64,000 bases of DNA. Origin: Actinomycetospora lemnae (GTDB taxonomy: Bacteria > Actinomycetota > Actinomycetes > Mycobacteriales > Pseudonocardiaceae). The notes under the pieces were generated by a model, which ran no database searches, had not been told where the DNA came from, and saw only the letters and a program-made list of their open reading frames with translations. Positions 43,152 through 52,149 of this stretch are shown piece by piece. The translations under genes and the position numbers were made by a program. Location: positions 434,001-498,000 of the forward strand of contig NZ_JAQZAO010000003.1 of assembly GCF_028737315.1 (NCBI RefSeq), written 5' to 3'. The first letter of the stretch is position 1, and every line of letters begins with the position of its first letter.

Positions 43152-44593
43152 GCCGCACCGACCAACGACTGGTCGCGCTCGGCCGTGTGCTGGGGCGGGG
43201 CGAGCCCGGCCAGGGCGTCGTAGTCAGTCAGCGGGCGGTGGACGACCTTGACGGCGAGCCCGGCCATGGCCTCCGTGCGGACCGTCGGGGCCGGCTCGGG
43301 GACCTCGGGGGCCGCCGCGGCGTCGCTTGTCGCGTGGGTGGCCTCCACGGTGGTGGCGCGGGTGTGACCGTCGGGCAGCTCTGCCCAGTGCGCCGGATCC
43401 ACCACCCGCTGCCCCCGCTGCCCGGCGCGAGGATGACGGCCGAGTTCGATCGCGGTGCCGTTCGGGCTATCGAGCGGCAGCCGTCGGATGACCAGCTCGG
43501 TGGCTTCGAGGCGGACCTCGACCCGTTGCCCGGCCTTGGTCGCCCGCCCGTCGTCGGCGCGGGCGGCCACCGAGTAGGACGACCCCTCGAAGGAGATCAT
43601 CGAGTCCCGCCCGACCCGGCGCAGGTGCGACTCCGAGACCAGCAACGGCCGCGCCGGCACCGTCGCGAGCGCGGCGTGATCACGGGCCGCACGGAGCCCG
43701 ATGACCTCGCCGTGGGTGCGATGGGTCTGGGCCCGCCGGATCGGCACCCAGCGCTCGAAGGCGGCATCCAGCTCGACCAGCGAGGTGAACTCGCGTCCGG
43801 CCAGGACGTGCTCACGTGCGATGAGGACCTGGCGTTCGACCCGGCCCTTGCCGGTGGGTCGGTAGGCCGCGAGCACGTCGATCGAGAAGCCGTAGTGCTG
43901 CGCGAACGCCGCCACTTGGGGATGCAGCGGCACCGCTTGGCGGGGGGCGACGTGACGGCGGACCACGGTCTTGGTGCGGTCGTAGACGATCGTGGCCGGG
44001 ACCCCGCCGAAGTGGGCGAACGCCCGGCGGTGGCAGTCGAAGAACGTCGCCAAGTCCTGGGCGTGGGTGAAGCACACGAACGGGTCCCGCGAGTAGGACA
44101 GCGTCATGTGGAACGAGTAGACCTTCCGCCGCCCCGCCGGGGTCTCGATCATGCCCTCGTCGCCCCAGTCGACCTGGGCCTGCGCGCCGGCGGTCACCTC
44201 GAAGCGGCGGTGCAACGCCGGCGGCCGCTCACTCGGGTCGGCGGCGAGCTCGAGGCGGACCCGGGCGTCGCGGACGTAGTTCTTGATCCGCTGGTAGTGC
44301 CCGGTGAACCCGTAGTCGGCCACGAGCCGCTCGTGGATCACCGACGCCCGCAGCCGCGGCTCGGTCTGCAGCCAGGTGTCGATCACCTCCACGAACGGGT
44401 CGACCAGCCGCGGCTGAGTCCCCGCCCGCGACGGCGCCCGCGGCGGGCCGACCGGGGCGTCCGGCGAGAGGTACTTACGTGCGGTGCGCCAATCGCAGCC
44501 GGCCTCGGCCGCGATCTCGGTCCACGTCGCCCCTGCCGCGCGTAGCGGGGCGAACCTCCTGATGTCCATCCATGCCTCCACAGGCAGGATCAC
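43148..44593 (-). CDS. istA: IS21 transposase IstA
   Basis: The protein has 481 residues. The N-terminal HTH (ATWTEIAAEAGCDWRTARKY) is followed by the DDE integrase core: AQVDWGDEG supplies the first Asp, ATIVYDRTKTVV the second and GRVERQVLIAREHVLAG the Glu. GTG 44593 has GGAGGGGG seven bases upstream, while an internal start at VEAWMDIRRF is possible. It performs cut-and-paste or circle-mediated transposition of the element with IstB. The gene is intact. Confidence 0.95.
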   Translation of the reverse strand: MILPVEAWMDIRRFAPLRAAGATWTEIAAEAGCDWRTARKYLSPDAPVGPPRAPSRAGTQPRLVDPFVEVIDTWLQTEPRLRASVIHERLVADYGFTGHYQRIKNYVRDARVRLELAADPSERPPALHRRFEVTAGAQAQVDWGDEGMIETPAGRRKVYSFHMTLSYSRDPFVCFTHAQDLATFFDCHRRAFAHFGGVPATIVYDRTKTVVRRHVAPRQAVPLHPQVAAFAQHYGFSIDVLAAYRPTGKGRVERQVLIAREHVLAGREFTSLVELDAAFERWVPIRRAQTHRTHGEVIGLRAARDHAALATVPARPLLVSESHLRRVGRDSMISFEGSSYSVAARADDGRATKAGQRVEVRLEATELVIRRLPLDSPNGTAIELGRHPRAGQRGQRVVDPAHWAELPDGHTRATTVEATHATSDAAAAPEVPEPAPTVRTEAMAGLAVKVVHRPLTDYDALAGLAPPQHTAERDQSLVGAA

Positions 44594-44681
44594 GGGCGAC
44601 CCCCTCCGGGCTGGTCTGCTTGGCGGCTGACAAGCCCGGAGGGTGGTCCCTCCCTGAGATGAGCGATCGGTCCGACGCGCC

Positions 44682-44737
44682 GGACCAACGACATGTCAGG
44701 TCGTACCTACAGCGACACGTGAGCCCGTCCCCGCACA
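44682..44737 (-). repeat. IS21 right terminal repeat region
   Basis: Inverted counterpart of 42296-42350, sharing GGACGGGCTCACGTGTCG and GACCTGAC...TGTCGTTGG when read inward. It ends in ACA at 44735-44737, directly before the GGGTC duplication. Confidence 0.85.
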
Positions 44738-45254
44738 GGGTCCCCCTGTCCACAGCGACGGTCGCAGGACTGAGCCGCCGCGAAGCCGGCACTCCGAACG
44801 CCGCGGCCCCCGGCCCGCAGTGGCTCGGCACCAACAGTCACTTGAAGCCCACCCGGCACCACGGCGCAGGCGCGAAGCATCGCGCGGAGGCGCCGCGCTC
44901 TGATGGTCATGTTCGTGATGAGCTCGCGGAAGCTGAGGGTGCGGCCGAGGTCACTCTGCTCGCGGACCAAGATCTCATCTCGTGGTGCGGATCGTGGGCG
45001 AATTGGAGGCTATGAGCGGCTCGTGGAGCCACCAGAGGCAGGCGAGCGAGAGCATAGGCCCTGGTAGAAGCCCCGAGACACGACTCAGCGCGTTCCTACA
45101 AGCCGTCGGGTCATGGGTTCGACGTCACCGCGTCGGGAGCGCCCGTGATGAACCATCTCGCGCTCGCCCGAGCCATGGCTAGTTCCGATGTCCCCGCGGT
45201 GGCCGATGCTTCTCCGCGCCCGCTTTGGTGAGGTTGCTTGCGGAGGTGAGGCCT
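44738..45254. other. Gap between IS21 and the Mrr-like gene, no gene recognised
   Basis: No frame longer than about 90 codons has a protein-like composition, and I see no tRNA, clear repeat or terminator. The promoter for the restriction gene probably lies in the last 150 bases. Confidence 0.4.
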
Positions 45255-46859
45255 GTGGCCACGCGGTCGTCGTGGTGGACGCAGTACCAGAAGGAGCGTG
45301 CTAGCCGAGAACGCCAGGCGCGACGGAACGCTCAGGTCGAGGCTCAGGTGGCCCGCGAGCTCGAGCGGGAGAAGCAGCGGGCGGAGCGACTAGAGCAGCA
45401 GGCCGCGAGAAAGAACGAGAGCGCTGCGCTGGTGCTACAGCACGAGGAGGGCTTCAAGGAGGCCGAGTCGCTCACCAGGGAGCTCGAGGCCGAAGTGGCC
45501 GAGCTGCGGCAGCTGTTGGCCCGTCACCTCGCCCAACGCCGACACCTAGCTCTAGACGATCTCGCACCGTTCCCTGAACTGCCGACAGCGCCTGTGGAGC
45601 CAGCCGTGGAGAACCCGCCACGGTGGGTCGACTTCGAGCCACAACCTGGTCGCGGCCTCTGGCGACGGATAACTCGAGCGGAGCGCACGTTCGCCGAGGA
45701 CAGCTTCCATACGGCTACGGCGCGGTGGCAGAAGGAGCGGGAAGAACAACGCTCGCGGTATGCGGAAGAAATCTCGGCGTATCACAGCGCGCTTCATCAA
45801 ATACAGACGCAAGTCGACGAGGCCGAGCGTGACCGACTACGTCTGCAAACAGCCGTCACCGATCGTGATCAGGAGGGCGTGGCTGAGCTCGTGTCCCGTG
45901 CTATCGACCTGGCGCACCTACCGGAACAGGTTCGGTGCGGACAACAGGTGGTATTTCGACCAGAGCATCGGCAGGTCGTCGTCCAGCTTGAGCTTCCGCC
46001 AGCGAGCGAGGCTGTTCCGGGCCATCACTCGATTAGTTATGTCAAGAAGACACGCGAGCTCAAGCGAACGCCTCGTCGCCGAGACGACATGGCTGGGCTC
46101 TACGCTCTCTTGGTTGCACAGATCGTCTTGGTCTGCCTTGACCAGTGCTTCCTTCTTTCTGATCTTGAAGGGGCGTTCGACAGCATCATTCTCAACGCCC
46201 ATGTCGAAGCGGTCGATCCCTCCACCGGTCACGATATTCATCCGTGCTTGGTCTCTGTGGAAGCGGATCGAGAATCATTCTTGTCGGTCAACCTCGCACG
46301 GGTCGACCCGATTGCTTGCTTGAGGAATCAGCTCAACGCCGAGGTCTCGAAGCGCCCCATGGAGCTCGAGGCGGTCGAGCCATTCCTTGAGTTCGATAAG
46401 GCGAAGTGGCGAATCGGCGACCCCGCCGACCCTCTAGTGGGCCTTGATTCGAAGCTTGACCTTCTTGCAATACATCATCGACGGTTCGAGAAGCTGGTCA
46501 CTGATCTTCTGCGCGCAATGGACCTCATCTCCTACAATACTCCGCAGTCCAACGACGGCGGCGTCGACACTGTCTCGTTCCATAAGCATATCGTCAGTGG
46601 TGGCGAGTTCGCAGTACAGTCCAAGCAGTACAGAAGGGCGGTGCCAGTCAAGGACATTCGCGAACTCGCGGGCGTCGTCGACGTGAGGAGGGCTACTCGC
46701 GGGTTTCTCGTTACCACTGCATGGGCTAGCCCCATGGCGAAGGCTTTCGCACGCGAGAACAATCGCGTTCGCATCATCGAAGGAGGCGAGCTAAAGTATC
46801 TCTTGAGGGAGCACCTTGGCATCGAGGCAAAGATAGAAATCGACGCTCAGGAATCCTAG
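45255..46859 (+). CDS. Mrr-like restriction endonuclease with long coiled-coil N-terminus
   Basis: The protein has 534 residues. GTG 45255 was chosen because GGAGGTGAGG lies immediately upstream; other starts exist up to 30 bases earlier. Residues 1-210 form a charged coiled coil (QVARELEREKQRAERLEQQA, ELEAEVAELRQLLARHLAQR). Residues about 405-515 form an Mrr_cat PD-(D/E)xK domain: FEKLVTDLLRAMDL, NDGGVDTVSFHKH, then FAVQSKQYRRAVPVKDIREL, giving the D...QxK catalytic set, and ATRGFLVTTAWASPMAKAFA. Mrr-type enzymes usually cleave modified DNA. The coiled coil may drive oligomerisation or sensing. The gene is visibly less GC-rich than the flanks, so it was probably acquired. It may form a defence island with the helicase-ATPase operon. 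Confidence 0.8.
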   Translation: MATRSSWWTQYQKERASRERQARRNAQVEAQVARELEREKQRAERLEQQAARKNESAALVLQHEEGFKEAESLTRELEAEVAELRQLLARHLAQRRHLALDDLAPFPELPTAPVEPAVENPPRWVDFEPQPGRGLWRRITRAERTFAEDSFHTATARWQKEREEQRSRYAEEISAYHSALHQIQTQVDEAERDRLRLQTAVTDRDQEGVAELVSRAIDLAHLPEQVRCGQQVVFRPEHRQVVVQLELPPASEAVPGHHSISYVKKTRELKRTPRRRDDMAGLYALLVAQIVLVCLDQCFLLSDLEGAFDSIILNAHVEAVDPSTGHDIHPCLVSVEADRESFLSVNLARVDPIACLRNQLNAEVSKRPMELEAVEPFLEFDKAKWRIGDPADPLVGLDSKLDLLAIHHRRFEKLVTDLLRAMDLISYNTPQSNDGGVDTVSFHKHIVSGGEFAVQSKQYRRAVPVKDIRELAGVVDVRRATRGFLVTTAWASPMAKAFARENNRVRIIEGGELKYLLREHLGIEAKIEIDAQES

Positions 46860-46924
46860 CTGCCTGCTGCTATGAAGCTGTGGAAGCCCACGCTGGGGTG
46901 GAGATGGACGCACGAGTGGAAGCC

Positions 46925-48151
46925 TCACGCGGTGAGGGCTGCGTCGAGGAGGATGGCGGCGCCAGCGTGGAGCTCGCCGCGGCTGACGTAGGTGTTCTTT
47001 AGGAAGTCGGCCTGGCCCATGAGGTCAGCCTTCATGCGGTCGGTGAAGGCGATCTCGTCGTCGAGGATGGTCGCGTAGGTGCGGCGCCAGGTGTGGGGCG
47101 TCATCCAGTCGAGGCCCACCTCCTCGCGAATGGATCGCAGCGTCCGTCGAACGTTGGACGGCCAGCGGTATGTGATGTGGCCGTCGCGGCCGGCCGCTGG
47201 GAACAGCGGCCACCCGTCCTCGCCCGGCTGCGCCAGACGTTCGCGGAGAAGGTCCGCGGCGAACCGGGGGAGCGGGATGACGCGGAGGGCCGCTTCGCTC
47301 TTGCCGTCGTGGCGCACGAGGCCCTTGCCCTTCACCCACGTCACGTTGCCGGCAATGCTGACTACTGGGACGTGCAGTGGGCCATCATGTCCGCGAACCG
47401 GCACCCCGTCGAGGTTCACGTCGAGCCTGCGAACCGCGAGCGCCTCGCCGATGCGCAAGCCGGTCCCAAGTGAGAAGCGCACCAGCGCAGGAAGTTCTGC
47501 CGCTCGAGCGACTCTCTGAAGGCGGCGTACTCGATCGTCGTCCGAGTCCTGGTCAAACCAGTCGAGCAAGGCCTGCCGTTCGTCGACGGTCAGCCCTCGG
47601 GGCTTCTTCTTGGCCTGGCCTCTCGGCTGCTCGATGCGGTCTAGTTCGCGGACCGGGTTGGCCGGAAGGGCCTCGTGGAGCACCCCAATCTGGAGGACGC
47701 CGCTCACGATCGATCGCAGCGTGCGGCGGGTCGACGGCGCGTAGCGGGGCTCAAGGGCCTCGAGGAAGGCGTCAAGGCGCGCAACGGTGCACTCGCGCAG
47801 TTGGAGAGCGCCCAGGGCCGGGAGGACCGTGCGGTTGAGGTGGTAGGCGTACAGCGCGTGCGTCGAGTCCTCGCGCTTGCGGTCCACCTTCGCGAGGTAC
47901 AGCTCGGCCGCCTCGTGGAAGCGAGATGCCGGCGTCAGACCGCCCCCGTTTCCGACCTTGCCTCGCTGCCGCTGCTGGATGAGCTCGTGCAGGGCGGCCT
48001 TCGCGGCGGTCTTCGACGGCCCGTGCTTGCGGAGCCGACGGGTGACACCGTCGTGGTCGCGGAAGCGGCAGCGAGCGACCCAGGAGCCGGGCTCTTCCTC
48101 GGCGACGGAGATGGTCCCGGGGGTGCCGAGCGGGAGGGGTGGACGGGCCAT
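46925..48151 (-). CDS. Tyrosine site-specific integrase
   Basis: The protein has 408 residues; ATG 48151 has GGAGG nine bases upstream. An N-terminal DNA-binding part precedes a SAM-like core-binding domain (FHEAAELYLAKVDRKREDST, RTLRSIVSGVLQIGVLHEAL). The catalytic domain has Arg in LGTGLRIGEALAV (about residue 229), HTWRRTYATI (about 354) and a tyrosine in FLKNTYVSRG (about 389). It should integrate and excise the element at the neighbouring tRNA-Lys gene, 92 bases away. Its transcription runs away from the tRNA into the element and converges with the Mrr-like gene. It appears intact. Confidence 0.9.
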   Translation of the reverse strand: MARPPLPLGTPGTISVAEEEPGSWVARCRFRDHDGVTRRLRKHGPSKTAAKAALHELIQQRQRGKVGNGGGLTPASRFHEAAELYLAKVDRKREDSTHALYAYHLNRTVLPALGALQLRECTVARLDAFLEALEPRYAPSTRRTLRSIVSGVLQIGVLHEALPANPVRELDRIEQPRGQAKKKPRGLTVDERQALLDWFDQDSDDDRVRRLQRVARAAELPALVRFSLGTGLRIGEALAVRRLDVNLDGVPVRGHDGPLHVPVVSIAGNVTWVKGKGLVRHDGKSEAALRVIPLPRFAADLLRERLAQPGEDGWPLFPAAGRDGHITYRWPSNVRRTLRSIREEVGLDWMTPHTWRRTYATILDDEIAFTDRMKADLMGQADFLKNTYVSRGELHAGAAILLDAALTA

Positions 48152-48242
48152 GTGGAGCGCCTCCGGAGGAGTTTCCGGCCCGTGAACGGACCGTCGATCT
48201 CCTGGAGGGAAGCACTGCAGGCCCGACACCTGCAACGATGGG

Positions 48243-48315
48243 TGCGCCGTCAGGGACTCGAACCCCGAACCCAGTGATTAAGAGTCACTTGCTCTGCCCA
48301 TTGAGCTAACGGCGC
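48243..48315 (-). tRNA. tRNA-Lys (CTT), probable attachment site of the element
   Basis: On the minus strand the 5' arm GCGCCGT pairs with ACGGCGC at the 3' end. The anticodon arm AGTGA-CTCTTAA-TCACT puts CTT in the anticodon, giving tRNA-Lys. GGTTCGAGTCC forms the T-arm. No CCA tail is encoded. The integrase lies on the 3' side, so the 3' half of the gene is the likely attachment core. Confidence 0.95.
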
Positions 48316-48380
48316 GTGATCGGGAACCTTAGCAAAGCCAGGATCTCGATCCGACAGCGGGTGGGTCCCGCCGCCGTCCG

Positions 48381-48454
48381 GGTGAGTGACGGGACTTGAA
48401 CCCGCGACACCTGGGATCACAACCCAGTGCTCTGCCAACTGAGCTACACCCACC
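48381..48454 (-). tRNA. tRNA-His (GTG)
   Basis: The anticodon arm CTGGG-TTGTGAT-CCCAG has GTG in the anticodon position. The acceptor arm GTGGGTG pairs with CACTCAC, with one G-T pair. The extra 5' G (position 48454) and the discriminator C (48381) are the identity features of tRNA-His. Confidence 0.95.
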
Positions 48455-48610
48455 ATGGCGACCCTCCGGGCGTCCCCGGTGAGCTGTGACCAGCCTACAA
48501 GCCGGTCGCGAGGCGGTTGCGACCGGGACACCTCATCCGTGGCGGGGGAGGTCGGGGGCCGGCGGCTGCGGCACCGTCGTCGTCACCCGACGAGCGCCCG
48601 GAGGCACGCC

Positions 48611-48853
48611 ATGACCGACACCCCGTCCCGCAAGGCCACCCGGCCGGCCGGCGCGACGCCCTGGTGGCGCGCCGGCTGGGTGCTCCCCGCGGTCCTGGCC
48701 GTGCTGGTGCTCGTGTTCATCCTCGAGAACCGCGACCTGGTGACGATTCGGCTGCTGATCCCGGTCGTCGTGATGCCCCAGTGGGCGGCGCTGACGATCA
48801 CGCTCGTCATCGGGATCGTCATCGGGCTGATGCTGCGGCGGCGACGGCGGTGA
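48611..48853 (+). CDS. LapA/DUF1049-type small membrane protein
   Basis: The protein has 80 residues with a polar N-terminus and two membrane helices (VLPAVLAVLVLVFILENRD and AALTITLVIGIVIGLML) ending in an arginine-rich cytoplasmic tail. ENRDLVTIRLLIP between the helices is the LapA-domain signature. In E. coli LapA helps assemble lipopolysaccharide regulators; in actinobacteria the role is unknown. GGAGG lies seven bases before ATG 48611. Confidence 0.75.
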   Translation: MTDTPSRKATRPAGATPWWRAGWVLPAVLAVLVLVFILENRDLVTIRLLIPVVVMPQWAALTITLVIGIVIGLMLRRRRR

Positions 48854-48860
48854 CCGCGGC

Positions 48861-49280
48861 TCAGGCGGCGTCGCTGAAGTGGTAGACGACGTCGTCGAAC
48901 GCCGAGGTCGGGAAGACGAACAGCATGCGGACGGGTCCGGTACCGGCGGCGCGCACACCGTGCTCGACGTCGCCGGGCAGGTGCACGACGGCCCCGGGCC
49001 CGACGGACACCTCCTCGCCGCCCACGTCGACGACCGCCTCGCCCTCGTGGACGTAGTAGACCTCGGGGGCGCTGTGGCGGTGTCGCGCGAGCCAGCCGCC
49101 GGTCTCGAGGACCGCGACGCCGGTGGTGACGGCGTCGGGGGCGGTGTCGGCACCGTCGACGAGCAGGCACCAGCGCAGCTGGCCACGGTCGTCGTTCCAC
49201 ACCTCCCACGTGCAGTCGTCGGGGGTGGCGACGCGGCCCGGGGCGTTCTCGGAACCGAGCGTGGTGACGGCGTGCGGCAT
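48861..49280 (-). CDS. Cupin-domain protein
   Basis: A single-domain protein of 139 residues with both cupin motifs: RHRHSAPEVYYVHEGEAVV (G-x5-HxH-x3,4-E-x6-G type) and VVHLPGDVEHGVRAAG. It provides the usual 2-His/Glu/His metal site. GAGGAG lies six bases before ATG 49280. The substrate cannot be inferred; small cupins may be dioxygenases, isomerases or storage-type binding proteins. It is convergent with the LapA gene. Confidence 0.8.
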   Translation of the reverse strand: MPHAVTTLGSENAPGRVATPDDCTWEVWNDDRGQLRWCLLVDGADTAPDAVTTGVAVLETGGWLARHRHSAPEVYYVHEGEAVVDVGGEEVSVGPGAVVHLPGDVEHGVRAAGTGPVRMLFVFPTSAFDDVVYHFSDAA

Positions 49281-49385
49281 CGGCGCTCCTCACTGGGGGA
49301 GGCAGGGACGGACGGCCCCTCGGTGCTGGAGGCGTGGCTGCCGGGCTCCGGGATACCGGGTGCGGGCGTCACCCAAACGTGGTCG

Positions 49386-50060
49386 TCACGCCCCGGGCGG
49401 TGGCGCCTGCCCGCCCGCGGGCCCGGGCCGGTCGGCCGCGGCGGCGACGACGCCCGCGCGGTCGTCGGCGACGACCGATGACGCCGCGGCCTGGGCCTCC
49501 TCGGTGGTCGGGCCCGGCATCGGCACGAACGCGGTGCGCCGGTAGTACTCGAGCTCGCGGATCGACTCGCGGACGTCAGCGAGCGCCCGGTGCGCGAGCC
49601 CCTTCTCGGGCTGCGCGTAGTACACGCGCGGGTACCAGCGCCGGCACAGCTCCTTGATCGAGCTGACGTCGACCATGCGGTAGTGCAGGTAGCCGTCGAG
49701 CTCGGGCATGTCGCGGGCGATGAAGCCGCGGTCGGTGGCGATCGAGTTGCCGCACAGCGGCGCCGATCGGCCCTCGGGCACGTGGGTCCGTACGTAGTCG
49801 AGCACCAGCTTCTCGGCCTCGGTCATCGTCACCGTGGAGCGTCGGACCTCCTCGGTCAGCCCCGACTTGGCGTGCATGTCGCGCACGACGTCGGGCATGG
49901 CGTCGAGCGCGGCGTCGGGCGCGTGGATGACGACGTCGACGCCCTCGCCGAACGGGACGAGGTCCGCGTCCGTCACCAGGGCCGCGATCTCGATCAACGC
50001 GTCGTTCCGCAGATCGAGGCCGGTCATCTCGCAGTCGATCCACACCAACCGGGGACTCAC
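49386..50060 (-). CDS. orn: Oligoribonuclease
   Basis: The protein has 224 residues. The three exonuclease motifs of the DEDDh family are present: [39 protein letters not shown] and [17 protein letters not shown], along with [17 protein letters not shown]. Orn degrades 2-5-nt RNAs, including the c-di-GMP breakdown product pGpG. The C-terminal 40 residues form an Ala/Pro-rich tail absent from the E. coli enzyme (about 181 residues). The start is GTG 50060. It is a conserved housekeeping gene and marks chromosomal backbone. Confidence 0.95.
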   Translation of the reverse strand: MSPRLVWIDCEMTGLDLRNDALIEIAALVTDADLVPFGEGVDVVIHAPDAALDAMPDVVRDMHAKSGLTEEVRRSTVTMTEAEKLVLDYVRTHVPEGRSAPLCGNSIATDRGFIARDMPELDGYLHYRMVDVSSIKELCRRWYPRVYYAQPEKGLAHRALADVRESIRELEYYRRTAFVPMPGPTTEEAQAAASSVVADDRAGVVAAAADRPGPAGGQAPPPGA

Positions 50061-50070
50061 ATGACCGACC

Positions 50071-51552
50071 CTAACGTCGCACGAACGATCGAGCCCCCCG
50101 ACCGTCGATCACGAACGGTGCGAGCAGCCCCGGGGTGACGTCCTCGACCAGCTCCAGCGCGCGGGCGACGTCGACGTCGAGCACCTCGTAGCGCCCCCGG
50201 CCGGCCGCCGTCACCGCGTGCAGCGTCACGAGCCCGGCGCGCCGCTGGGTGAGGCTCTGCTCGAGGCGCCAGCCGATCACCCCTCCGCGACGCAGCACCA
50301 CGGTCCGGCGCACCCACGCGCCCTGCCGCGCGACCAGCGCCGACGGCGTCAGCGCGTGCCCGAGTGACCGGATCCGGTCGACGGCCAGCAGCGCGGCCCC
50401 GCCGAGCAGGACCGGCACGAGGACCTCGTCGCCGGGGACCCGCGGCAGGATCAGCAGGACGGCGGCGACGACGAGCGCCGGCCCGAGCCCCCGGGTCAGG
50501 CGGCGCACCAGCGCGGCCCGGGGATGGCGGACGAGACGGGTGCGGGTGGCCTCGTCCTCACCGACGCCGAGCACGCCCGCGGCCACCCGGTGCGCCTCCC
50601 GCCGCGGCATCGCCGGCCCGACCGCGCCGACGTGCTCGCCGGCGCCGTCCGCGCGCAGCCCCGTGGTCAGGGCGAGCGGGCGCGCGCCGCGTCCGAGGCG
50701 CACGAGCAGCGGCTCGTCGAGCTCGACCCCGCGCACGCGCCGCCCCTCGAGCGAGAGCGTGCGGCGCGTCAGCAGCCCGCGGCGCAGCACGAGCCCACCG
50801 TCGTCGGCACGCGTGAGCCGGTAGCCCCACCAGCCCTCGACGAACACGACCGCGGCGCCGACCACCGCGGTGACCAGCAGCGCCACGGCGCCGAGCCAGA
50901 TCGGCGCGCGGCCGGCGGTCTCCTCGAGCACCTGCGGGCCGGGCCGGATCGAGAACTCCTCGGCGAGCCGCAGCAGGCCGAACCAGACCGCGCCGACCAC
51001 GGCGAGCGCGGAGAAGGTCAGCGGCGCGAAGCGCACCCACGTCCAGCGCAGGCGGGCGAGCTCGGGCGCCGCGGGCGCGTCGGGACCGACCGGCACGGCC
51101 TCGCGCAGCAGCAGCGCCCGCAGGCGCTCGGCCTCGCCGCGGGCGACGGCGTCGAGGGTCAGCTCGGCGTTCTCGCCGCCCTCGCGCCGCCCGGTGCCGA
51201 CGCGCACGACGGCGAGCCCGAAGAGGCGGTGCGCGGGGTTGGCGGTGAGGTCGGCGGTGCGGATGCGGTCGCGGTGCACGCTGTGGTGGTGGCGGCGCAG
51301 CAGGCCGGTGCGCAGCTCGACCCGGTCGGTGCCGATGCGGTAGGTCGTCGTGAACCACCGCGAGACGCCGTAGAGCATGACCGCGGCCGCCAGCGCGAGC
51401 CCGCCCCACAGCCGCCAGCGGTCGTCGGCGGTGCCGCCGGTGATGGCGATGACGAGCAGGACGGGCACCAGCTTCGCCAGGTCGACGATCGGGTGCACGA
51501 CGAGCATGCGGCGGTCGAGGCGCTGCCAGGGCAGGTCGCTCACGGTCGTCAC
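50071..51552 (-). CDS. YdbT-like membrane protein with bacterial PH (bPH_2) domains
   Basis: The protein has 493 residues. The first membrane hairpin ([29 protein letters not shown]) leads into a bPH_2 domain ([36 protein letters not shown]). The pattern repeats twice more with membrane pairs ([38 protein letters not shown]) and bPH_2 segments ([37 protein letters not shown]). YdbS/YdbT pairs are widespread in Gram-positive bacteria; the function is uncertain, possibly membrane-stress related. GTG 51552 overlaps the end of the partner gene (GTGA). Confidence 0.8.
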   Translation of the reverse strand: MTTVSDLPWQRLDRRMLVVHPIVDLAKLVPVLLVIAITGGTADDRWRLWGGLALAAAVMLYGVSRWFTTTYRIGTDRVELRTGLLRRHHHSVHRDRIRTADLTANPAHRLFGLAVVRVGTGRREGGENAELTLDAVARGEAERLRALLLREAVPVGPDAPAAPELARLRWTWVRFAPLTFSALAVVGAVWFGLLRLAEEFSIRPGPQVLEETAGRAPIWLGAVALLVTAVVGAAVVFVEGWWGYRLTRADDGGLVLRRGLLTRRTLSLEGRRVRGVELDEPLLVRLGRGARPLALTTGLRADGAGEHVGAVGPAMPRREAHRVAAGVLGVGEDEATRTRLVRHPRAALVRRLTRGLGPALVVAAVLLILPRVPGDEVLVPVLLGGAALLAVDRIRSLGHALTPSALVARQGAWVRRTVVLRRGGVIGWRLEQSLTQRRAGLVTLHAVTAAGRGRYEVLDVDVARALELVEDVTPGLLAPFVIDGRGARSFVRR

Positions 51553-52055
51553 GTCGCGTCCCCGCCGAGGTGCTCGGTGGCGCGGGTGAGGCGGTCGGCG
51601 AGCACGACGGCGTCGCCGGCGTCGAGGCCGTCGATGGTCAGCGCGCCGCTGGACGACGCCGTCGTCACCGTCACCGACGAGAGGCCGAACGCGCGCTGCA
51701 GCGGGCCGCGGTCGGTGTCGACGGTCTGGACCCGCGAGATCGGGGCGATCCGCCACTCCAGGCGCAGCCACCCCGACAGCGTGTGGACGGCGTCGTCGGT
51801 GATCTCCCAGCGGTGCAGCGCGTAGCGCACGCGCGGCACGACGAGGGCGTGGGCGACGCCGACGACGAGCGTGAGGCCGCCGGTGACGAGCAGGACGTCG
51901 GCGACGCGCGGCCAGAGGGCGGCGGCGACGACCTGCGGCGCGAGCACCACGAGCGTCCCGATCGCCGACCGGAGCGCCCACCAGCGCCGGGCGCGCGGGC
52001 TGACGCGGTGGGCCGGCGTGCGCAGCCGCGCGCCGCCCGACTGCGGCGTCGTCAC
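51549..52055 (-). CDS. YdbS-like membrane protein with one bPH_2 domain
   Basis: The protein has 168 residues. Two membrane helices (SAIGTLVVLAPQVVAAAL and VLLVTGGLTLVVGVAHALVV) precede a single bPH_2 domain (YALHRWEITDDAVHTLSGWL, RIAPISRVQTVDTDRGPLQR). Translation is coupled to the downstream YdbT-like gene, forming the usual two-gene unit. Confidence 0.8.
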   Translation of the reverse strand: MTTPQSGGARLRTPAHRVSPRARRWWALRSAIGTLVVLAPQVVAAALWPRVADVLLVTGGLTLVVGVAHALVVPRVRYALHRWEITDDAVHTLSGWLRLEWRIAPISRVQTVDTDRGPLQRAFGLSSVTVTTASSSGALTIDGLDAGDAVVLADRLTRATEHLGGDAT

Positions 52056-52149
52056 GGGACCAGTCTGACCGATGCGCGCGGGCGCCCGCCGGATGTGATC
52101 GAAGTACCGATACGGACGTTGAGTGTCAGCGACGGGACTTCGCTGGCAC

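Larger units (their letters stand above)
42296..44737 (-). mobile_element. Complete IS21-family insertion sequence with 5-bp target duplication
   Basis: Two overlapping genes (istA, istB) lie between matching ends. The left end starts TGTCGGAGGACGGGCTCACG at 42296. The right end, read inward on the minus strand from 44737, starts TGTGCGGGGACGGGCTCACG. Both begin with TGT, as usual for IS21. Similarity continues inward with a second motif (GACCTGACRTGTCGTTGG) at about 42329-42348. GGGTC directly precedes the left end (42291-42295) and directly follows the right end (44738-44742), giving a 5-bp target-site duplication. The element is 2442 bp long. Intact genes, ends and duplication indicate a fairly recent insertion. 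Confidence 0.9.
1..48315. mobile_element. Integrative (conjugative/mobilizable) element inserted at tRNA-Lys, left end outside window
   Basis: A tyrosine integrase (46925-48151) sits next to the 3' end of a tRNA-Lys gene, the classic arrangement of an actinobacterial integrative element. To its left are transfer functions (MobF relaxase, traD-like coupling protein, DUF2637 protein), a primase-like gene, a WhiB regulator, insertion sequences and probable defence cargo, while the genes to the right of the tRNA are housekeeping. I found no second copy of the tRNA 3' end inside the window, so the left attachment site is either outside it or too diverged to see. The decayed coupling protein suggests that self-transfer may be lost. 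The border on the tRNA side is well supported; how much of positions 1-9000 belongs to the same element is inference. Confidence 0.65.

Noticed and set aside
46900-48242. Second copy of the tRNA-Lys 3' end as the other attachment site
   Set aside because: I searched by eye for GGACTCGAACCCCGAAC-type sequence in the rest of the window and found no convincing copy. Only a computed search can exclude a short core.
48250-48531. Short minus-strand frame containing VAQLAEHWVVIPGVAGSSPV-like sequence
   Set aside because: This is the usual false translation of tRNA genes; the tRNA-His and tRNA-Lys structures explain it.
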